Made by a program: the position numbers and the translations under genes. Shown piece after piece: positions 59,050 to 64,000 of a stretch of DNA of 64,000 nt. Source of the DNA: Speluncibacter jeojiensis (GTDB lineage Bacteria > Actinomycetota > Actinomycetes > Mycobacteriales > Mycobacteriaceae). The notes under the pieces were generated by a model. It was not told the origin of the DNA and did no database searches. It saw only the letters and a list, made by a program, of their open reading frames with translations. Each line of letters opens with the position of its first letter. Position 1 is the stretch's first letter. The stretch covers positions 372,001-436,000 of the forward strand of contig NZ_JAAIVF010000002.1 in assembly GCF_029589495.1 (NCBI RefSeq), written 5' to 3'.

Positions 59050-61793
59050 CAACTCCCGCGGACGCCGTCAAAGCCCTGAACGAACGTGCCCGCACCGACC
59101 GTCTCGCCGCCGAAACAGGCACCGAGACCGCCGAGCCGGGGGCATCGGTGTGGCTGTCCGACGAGCTGCAAGCGTCCGCCGGGGATGTCATTTGCACCCG
59201 CCGCAACGACCGTCGGCTGATGCTGACGGCCACCGATTTCGTGCGCAACGGCGACCGCTGGACGCTCAACAACGTGCACCCGGACGGGTCCGTGACCGCC
59301 ACCCGGATCGGCGACGCCGCCCGGACCATCACGTTGCCGGCGGAGTATGTGCGTGAGCACGTCACGCTCGGCTACGCCCGCACCATCCACGGCGCCCAGG
59401 GCATCACCGCCGAGTCCTGCCATGTCGTCGCGACCGGCGCAGAAACCCGGCAACTCGCCTACGTGGCGCTCACCCGCGGCAAACGGGCGAACCACCTGTA
59501 TCTCGGCACCGCGCACGATGGTGACCCGGAAACCGTGCTCCGCCGCGAGGTGCTGTCCCCGCCGACCGCGGTCGACGTGCTCACCGGAATTCTGTCCCGG
59601 GACGGGGCACAGAAGTCGGCCACCACCACCGCACGGGAACTCGCCGACCTCGCCACCCGGCTGGCGGCGGCCGCCGCCGCGTTCGAGGATGCGGTCGGCA
59701 CCGCGGCCGAACACCAGGCCGGCGCCGAGAAGCTGGCGCGGATCGACGCCGCCGCCGAACAGATCCACCCCGGCCTGACCGACGCACCCGCGTATCCGGT
59801 GCTGCGCCGCCGCCTGGCGGCCCTCGACCTCGAACTCGACGGAACCGATCCGATCGACCGGCTTGCGGCAGTCGTGGACTCGCGCGAGTTGGCGACCGCC
59901 GCCGACCCGGCTGCCGTGCTGGACTGGCGCCTCGCCCCCGACCCCACCGGCAGCCACGGCGCCGGCCAGGGCCTGGTGCCGTGGCTGCCGAAGATCCCGA
60001 TGATGCTGACCATCGACGCCGCCATGGCCGACTACCTCGGCCGCAGGCGTGATCTCGTCACCGACCTCGGCCGCAGGCGTGATCTCGTCACCGACCTCGC
60101 CGCGCAGGTCCACGCGCGTGCCGCCGCATGGGATACCGCGTTGGCGCCGCGGTGGGCGCGCCCACTGCTCGCCGCCGGCCAGCGCGAGCTGGTCGCCGAC
60201 CTCGCCGTCGCCCGCGCCGCATTCGCGGTCCCGGACGCCGACCGCCGGCCGACCGGACCGCACCGCACCACCGCCGCGCAACGCCGCGCGCAACAACGCC
60301 TCGACGCCCGCGCGGCCGAGGTTCTCGGGGATCCGCACGCGCACACCGGCCGCTGGCAGCCCCTCGCCGACCAGCTCGACCCCCGCATCACCACCGATCC
60401 GTATTGGCCCGAACTGGCCGAACGGTTCACCACCGCCCACCAGTCCGGTATCGACGTCCCGGCCCTCGCCGGTGAGGCAGTGGCGGGGCGGCCGTTGCCC
60501 GACGAACTGCCCGCCGCCGCCCTGTGGTGGCGGCTGTGTGACCGGATCACCGCCGAGGGCTGCGACGCCGCAGCAACAACCGACGGTGAAAACCCGCAGG
60601 CCCCACCAGTTCTCACCCCGCAGCAGTTCAGGGATGGTTTATCGGTCAACGATTTCTCCCGAGCCTTGCCTGCAGCGGCCGCCGGGACGGTGGTCGCGGA
60701 ACGCCAGCGGGCGCTCGAGCACGCCACCACCCACCTCACCGCCGAGGCCAATACCTTCGTGTTGTCGCAGGATCCGACGGCCCGTGCCACGCAGATCCGC
60801 GACTACGCCCACCAGATCCACGACTTCTACGAGCAGCGGGCCCGGACCCTGCTCGGTGAGCTGCTACCCGACCACAACATGCGCACCCTCGAAGGGGATA
60901 CGGCCGGGTGGCGGCAGGTGACCCGGCAGATTGGCCGCACCGACATGGCCGAACGGGATACTCCTGCGATCGTGCTGACGGCGGTCAAGGAACTGCAGAA
61001 GGTCGGCAAAGCGAAGGGCTTCGACCAGGCCGGCAACACTCCGGCGCGGGTTTTGGCCCGCCAGATCGCTGCCGCGCGTGGTCCGTTGCCCGAGCGGACC
61101 GACGACCTGCAGCACATCGGCCTGCTCCTACCGCCGCCGCACACGAATCCGGCCACCCCGCTCGCCCGGACGGCGAAGACGATCACTACCGCGATCCGTG
61201 AGCACACCGACACCGCCGAACGCGACCAGCCCACCTGGGTGACCGCGCTCGGCGATCCTGGCGCCGACCCGCGCCGCCACCGGTTGCGCCGCGAGGTCAT
61301 CGAAGCGATCACCTCGCACCGCATGTTCACCGGCACCGCGCTCGAGGACCCCGACCCGATGGGCGGGGTCCACCCCGACACCAACGGGCCACTGCGCGAC
61401 GCGATCACCGCGATCGACGGCCGCCACTACCGGGCAGACCACGCCCGGATGAGCGACCAAGAACTGGCCACCGCCCGATCCCTCGCCACAGCACGGCTGG
61501 TCGAAACCCGCACGGCCCTCGCCGCACCCGAACTGCGCCGCGCCGCCCGCACCGAGGCCGGCATGGCCGCCCTCGAACACCGACTCGACGCCCTCGAAGA
61601 CCACCCCCACATCCAGCGCGAGCTCGCCGACGTCGCCGCGATCGACGCCGAGCGTCACCTGCGGACGATCCCCGGCTACGCCCCGCCCGCCCGAAAAGCC
61701 AAGCCCACCCGCCCGGCGCCGGCGGCCACCACCTCGAACTTCACCTACGACATGGGTTACGAGGCGCCCCGCGACACCGGACACGGCCTGTAG
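59050..61793 (+). pseudogene. C-terminal part of a MobF/TraA-type conjugative relaxase-helicase
   Basis: The open frame starts inside the IS end and runs about 915 codons. Right after the IS it reads TPADAVKALNERARTDRLAAETG, then helicase motifs of the RecD/TraI class: VTLGYARTIHGAQGITAES and LAYVALTRGKRANHLYLG, followed by a long helical, Ala/Arg-rich tail. The N-terminal relaxase domain and the Walker A/B part of the helicase are absent, so the gene was cut by the IS. It marks an integrated or decayed conjugative plasmid. A 30-bp tandem duplication at 60036-60095 keeps the frame, which remains intact to the natural stop, suggesting a fairly recent loss. Confidence 0.8.
60036..60095. repeat. 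30-bp in-frame tandem duplication (relaxase fragment)
   Basis: Two identical 30-bp copies beginning CTCGGCCGCAGGCGTGATCT (60036-60065 and 60066-60095), encoding LGRRRDLVTD twice. Confidence 0.95.
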
Positions 61794-61816
61794 CCACCGG
61801 AAACTGCTCGTAGAAG

Positions 61817-61849
61817 AGAGGGCTGCCGCGAGGCCGCTGCGCGCCCTCT
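61817..61849 (+). terminator. Terminator hairpin after the relaxase fragment
   Basis: Arms AGAGGGC (61817-61823) and GCCCTCT (61843-61849), followed by T and G, 24 nt after the stop. The loop is GC-rich and can add internal pairs. Confidence 0.55.
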
Positions 61850-61913
61850 TGCCCTCGATCACCCGTACCCCGGCGGCGAGGTGGGCCTGTCACCGGCTGT
61901 CTCGAGGAAGCCG

Positions 61914-61952
61914 AAAGCGGCGGCCCCCATAGGTAAATGGGACCGCCGCTTT
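61914..61952. terminator. Bidirectional terminator hairpin
   Basis: AAAGCGGCGG (61914-61923) pairs perfectly with CCGCCGCTTT (61943-61952); CCCAT/ATGGG extends the stem inside. A-run on one side and T-run on the other make it usable in both directions, between the relaxase fragment and the convergent 169-codon gene. Confidence 0.8.
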
Positions 61953-61962
61953 ATGGATGACG

Positions 61963-62472
61963 CTATCCGCGGATCACGATTTCGATGGCGTCGACGCTGA
62001 CACCGTAGGTGGCGGCGAGCCCGGCTTTTGCCTGCGCGATCGTCAGCCCCGCCGAGACGGCTGGCGTCGGCTTCACTGCACTGTCGCGGTCCACCTTCTG
62101 GAAGTCGGCGCCGTCGAGATCGAGGCCCAGAGCGTCGAGGCTGGTGTACCGGACGGGGTTACGGTCCCCGCCCCACACGTTGGGGGAGGCGATGCGGGCG
62201 TACTCGCTGAACTCGACCTTCCAACGGCCCTCGACTCCGACTTCGGTTGCCGGGCTGATGCGGGAGATCCGGCCGATCAGGAAGGCGCTGCCGTGGGGTT
62301 CGTTGCCGTCGGCGTAGTCCTCGACGTTGTGGGCGTTCTGCGTGCACACGAGCCACGTGCACTTCTTGGCGCGGGTCGGGTCGAGCTTCCAGGCCTGGGA
62401 GCCGCCCTCCCGGAGGATCGTTGCGGGGCTCTTGGCGGTGAAAACGACGACGGTGTCTTCGGTTGTGATCAT
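61963..62472 (-). CDS. Orphan protein of the mobile region, unknown function
   Basis: 169 residues, soluble, no signal. ATG at 62472 was chosen because MITTEDTVVVFTAKSPATILREGG looks like a true N-terminus and a promoter ends right before it; upstream the frame codes only hydrophobic AT-rich residues. Notable parts: AWKLDPTRAKKCTWLVCTQN, SAFLIGRISRISP and a C-terminal small domain PAVSAGLTIAQAKAGLAATYGVSVDAIEIVIRG that looks like a helix-hairpin or peptide-binding tail. No family recognised. It sits between the relaxase fragment and the HTH/PIN unit and is probably plasmid cargo. Confidence 0.65.
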   Translation of the reverse strand: MITTEDTVVVFTAKSPATILREGGSQAWKLDPTRAKKCTWLVCTQNAHNVEDYADGNEPHGSAFLIGRISRISPATEVGVEGRWKVEFSEYARIASPNVWGGDRNPVRYTSLDALGLDLDGADFQKVDRDSAVKPTPAVSAGLTIAQAKAGLAATYGVSVDAIEIVIRG

Positions 62473-62479
62473 GAAAACC

Positions 62480-62507
62480 ACTATAACAACTATGACGAAA
62501 GTATCAA
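62480..62507 (-). promoter_or_regulatory. Promoter of the 169-codon gene, near-leaderless
   Basis: On the minus strand TTGATA (62502-62507) and TATAGT (62480-62485) are 16 bp apart, in the most AT-rich stretch of the window (62470-62530). The expected start site falls at or within a few nt of the ATG, so the transcript is probably leaderless. Confidence 0.6.
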
Positions 62508-62633
62508 CTAAGTATATAAAAAGCATCTACTTTAGGGGTGTGACCTGGCCGGATGGCGCGCCTGTTGCCCTCGTTCTGCCGGCCGTGCGTACTTCTTGCC
62601 ACGGCCGATCGCCGTGGGGAAGCCCCAAAATTG

Positions 62634-62655
62634 AGTTGCACTTATAAGTGCAACT
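62634..62655. promoter_or_regulatory. Perfect 22-bp palindrome (probable TA operator) with promoter
   Basis: Left arm AGTTGCACTTA and its exact complement make a 22-bp palindrome 36 nt before the HTH gene. Its left arm contains TTGCAC (62636-62641), which with TACGGT (62659-62664, 17-bp spacer) makes a plausible promoter, so bound protein would block transcription. A smaller hairpin (CCACGGC/GCCGTGG, 62599-62617) lies upstream. Confidence 0.7.
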
Positions 62656-62691
62656 GTTTACGGTCGGTGGTGTGCAAGGAGGTGCGCGGCG

Positions 62692-63102
62692 ATGAACTCG
62701 ATGGTTGATCGTGGGGCTGCGAAGGCGACACTGATGGTGACCGCGGCTGAAATGTCGCAGGCGGGCGCGGTCGACCGTTCGGCATTGGAGTCGGTGGTGC
62801 CGCCGGAGCTGGCGGGGGTTCTTGTCGAGGTGACGCGGATCGTCGCCGCAGGGGGAACGGTCACGATCGGAGCGATGCCGGAGGAGTTGACGACGACCTC
62901 GGCTGCGGACCTGCTTGGCATTTCACGTCCGACGTTGATGAAGCTGGTCACCACCGGGCAGATCGCCGCCCACAAGGTCGGTACCCACACCCGGCTTCGT
63001 ACCGCTGACGTCCTCGCCTACCGCGACCGTCTGCGTGAGCAACAGCGTGAGGCGTTGTGGGAACTCCGCGACTTCGAAGACTCCGAGGGCCTGGACTACT
63101 GA
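62692..63102 (+). CDS. Excisionase-type HTH protein, probable antitoxin
   Basis: 136 residues. The N-terminal 60 residues (LMVTAAEMSQAGAVDRSALESVVPPELAGVLVEVTRIVAAGG) are helical, followed by an excisionase/MerR-like winged HTH: ELTTTSAADLLGISRPTLMKLVTTGQIAAHKVGTHTRLRTADVLAYRDRL. The tail EALWELRDFEDSEGLDY is acidic. ATG at 62692 after AAGGAGGTGCG. It is followed 18 nt later by a PIN-domain gene, so it is most likely the DNA-binding antitoxin of a type II pair, binding the palindrome upstream. An alternative is a recombination directionality factor for the mobile element. Confidence 0.8.
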   Translation: MNSMVDRGAAKATLMVTAAEMSQAGAVDRSALESVVPPELAGVLVEVTRIVAAGGTVTIGAMPEELTTTSAADLLGISRPTLMKLVTTGQIAAHKVGTHTRLRTADVLAYRDRLREQQREALWELRDFEDSEGLDY

Positions 63103-63120
63103 TCTCGATCCGCGCGCCTG

Positions 63121-63780
63121 GTGGCACGTTCGGTGCCGGCGCCTATCCTCACTCGGGTGAGTGCAGGGGTGCCGAACGTGCTGCCGGACGCGAACGTGCT
63201 GTATTCGAGGACGTTGCGCGATTGGATCTGCCTGCTCGCCAACAGGTCCGGTCCGCCACTGTTCCGACTCTGCTGGACCGAAGACATCCTTGCAGAGCTG
63301 GTCTACCACCTGCGGAAGAATCACCCGCACTTCTCTGATCAGCAGATCGGCGGCGTGCGAGACCGGATCACCGCTGTCGCTGAGCATGGCCGGATCCGCG
63401 GATACGAGATCGATCCGGGGCTCGAGTACACCGACGAGTACGACGCGCACCTGCACGCCGCGGCCGAGCACGGCCGCGTCCAGTACGTCATCACCAGCGA
63501 CGAGGGATTCCACCGGTTCGCTGCCGACAACGACGACCTCCTCGGATACGAGGTCTACACCCCGGACGACTTCTTGATGCTGGTCCACAAGGACTCGATC
63601 ATCACCGTTCGGGAAGCGCTGCTCGACCAGATCGCCTATCACCGCCGGCGAGGAGGGTCGTTCAACCTTGTTTCCCGGCTCGAATCCGCACCGGCCCCGA
63701 ACTTCGCCGCCGCAATCCGCACGATGATGCAGACTCCGGCGGTCGCTCGGGCGCTCTCATGCGCGCCCGAGTGGGCTTGA
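63121..63780 (+). CDS. PIN-domain protein, probable toxin of a type II pair
   Basis: 219 residues. PIN acidic residues: Asp in LPDANVLYSRTL, Glu in CWTEDILAELVYHLR, Asp in EYTDEYDAHLHAAA, Asp in YVITSDEGFHRFA. This makes it a putative Mg-dependent RNase, with an extended C-terminal half (about 70 residues beyond the core: VREALLDQIAYHRRRGGSFNLVSRLESAPAPNF) not seen in short VapC toxins. GTG at 63121 or 63157 may start it; neither has a Shine-Dalgarno, so coupling to the HTH gene is likely. Confidence 0.8.
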   Translation: MARSVPAPILTRVSAGVPNVLPDANVLYSRTLRDWICLLANRSGPPLFRLCWTEDILAELVYHLRKNHPHFSDQQIGGVRDRITAVAEHGRIRGYEIDPGLEYTDEYDAHLHAAAEHGRVQYVITSDEGFHRFAADNDDLLGYEVYTPDDFLMLVHKDSIITVREALLDQIAYHRRRGGSFNLVSRLESAPAPNFAAAIRTMMQTPAVARALSCAPEWA

Positions 63781-64000
63781 AGACCAAGCGGAGTGGATAG
63801 GTCGAGATCCGGTCTTCTATCGATTCCCCTGACCGATACCGGCTGGGTGTGGCAGTGGCAGTCGGCGGGGCCTGCGGTCACGCTCTCGAGAAGGCCGAAT
63901 GCGTCCCCTGCGTTGCGCGTCGGTTCGTCCCCGAATCCGAGGACACGCAGTTGCTGTCTGCGGTAGCGTCCGGGCCGGTTCGTGGCACCGTTTCCGAGTG
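63781..64000 (+). other. Window end, unassigned
   Basis: After the PIN gene no gene is certain. From GTG at 63849 a frame stays open to the window edge (MAVAVGGACGHALEKAECVP.. in translation), with a Cys-rich start, but 50 codons are too few to judge in GC-rich DNA. It could be the N-terminus of a gene that continues beyond the window. Confidence 0.25.

Noticed and set aside
62692-63102. Considered as the excisionase of an integrative element
   Set aside because: No integrase gene is in the window, and a PIN-domain gene follows directly, which favours a toxin-antitoxin role; kept only as an alternative.

Overview
The window is high-GC DNA (roughly 70 percent) from a mycolic-acid-containing actinobacterium of the order Mycobacteriales, most like Rhodococcus, Gordonia or Nocardia. 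The evidence is an aftD-type arabinofuranosyltransferase, an mmpL3-type trehalose-mycolate exporter, a DUF3068 envelope protein, GTP-dependent PEPCK, F420-type and butyrolactone-receptor-type proteins, and many GTG starts. The genus cannot be fixed from the sequence alone. No rRNA, tRNA or CRISPR array was seen.

Most of 1-57 kb is chromosomal backbone. Its gene content and order recall the M. tuberculosis interval Rv0206c-Rv0236c, read backwards and heavily interrupted: aftD with its small DUF2613 neighbour (2.4-7.0 kb), a possible TmaT-like acyltransferase (10.8-12.0 kb), DUF3068 protein (21.5-22.7 kb), multi-pass GT-like membrane protein and GT4 glycosyltransferase (25.8-28.7 kb), methyltransferase, aldehyde dehydrogenase and enoyl-CoA hydratase (31.9-36.9 kb), pckG (45.4-47.2 kb), a pair of dynamin-like GTPases (48.7-51.3 kb), trmB, an NYN-domain gene and mmpL3 (51.4-55.6 kb). 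These genes build or export arabinogalactan, lipoarabinomannan and trehalose mycolates. Interspersed modules include a membrane adenylate cyclase, a secreted lipase with its TetR regulator and two matching operators, the LigD/Ku NHEJ pair, two tandem butyrolactone-receptor-like regulators facing a lone PAS protein, the 5-oxoprolinase operon pxpABC, a CDF transporter, a Tat-exported cholesterol oxidase with TetR, and cysK-cysE.

From about 57.4 kb the sequence becomes accessory. A degenerate copy of the 3' end of mmpL3 lies next to an IS256-family element (57,609-59,049). The IS transposase is split by a hairpin-forming insertion. The IS abuts the C-terminal part of a MobF/TraA-type conjugative relaxase-helicase, followed by two hairpin terminators, an orphan gene with an AT-rich promoter, and a two-gene toxin-antitoxin-like unit (excisionase-type HTH protein plus PIN-domain protein) headed by a perfect 22-bp palindrome. 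This looks like the decayed remnant of an integrated conjugative plasmid or ICE.

The best candidates for something new are the HTH/PIN pair with its palindrome, the triple GAGCA-S-TGYTC operator array at 22.8 kb (with a fourth near-copy upstream of the DUF3068 gene), the tandem butyrolactone-receptor locus with phased TAACGAA repeats, the GTPase pair with altered P-loops, and the mmpL3-tail relic beside the IS.
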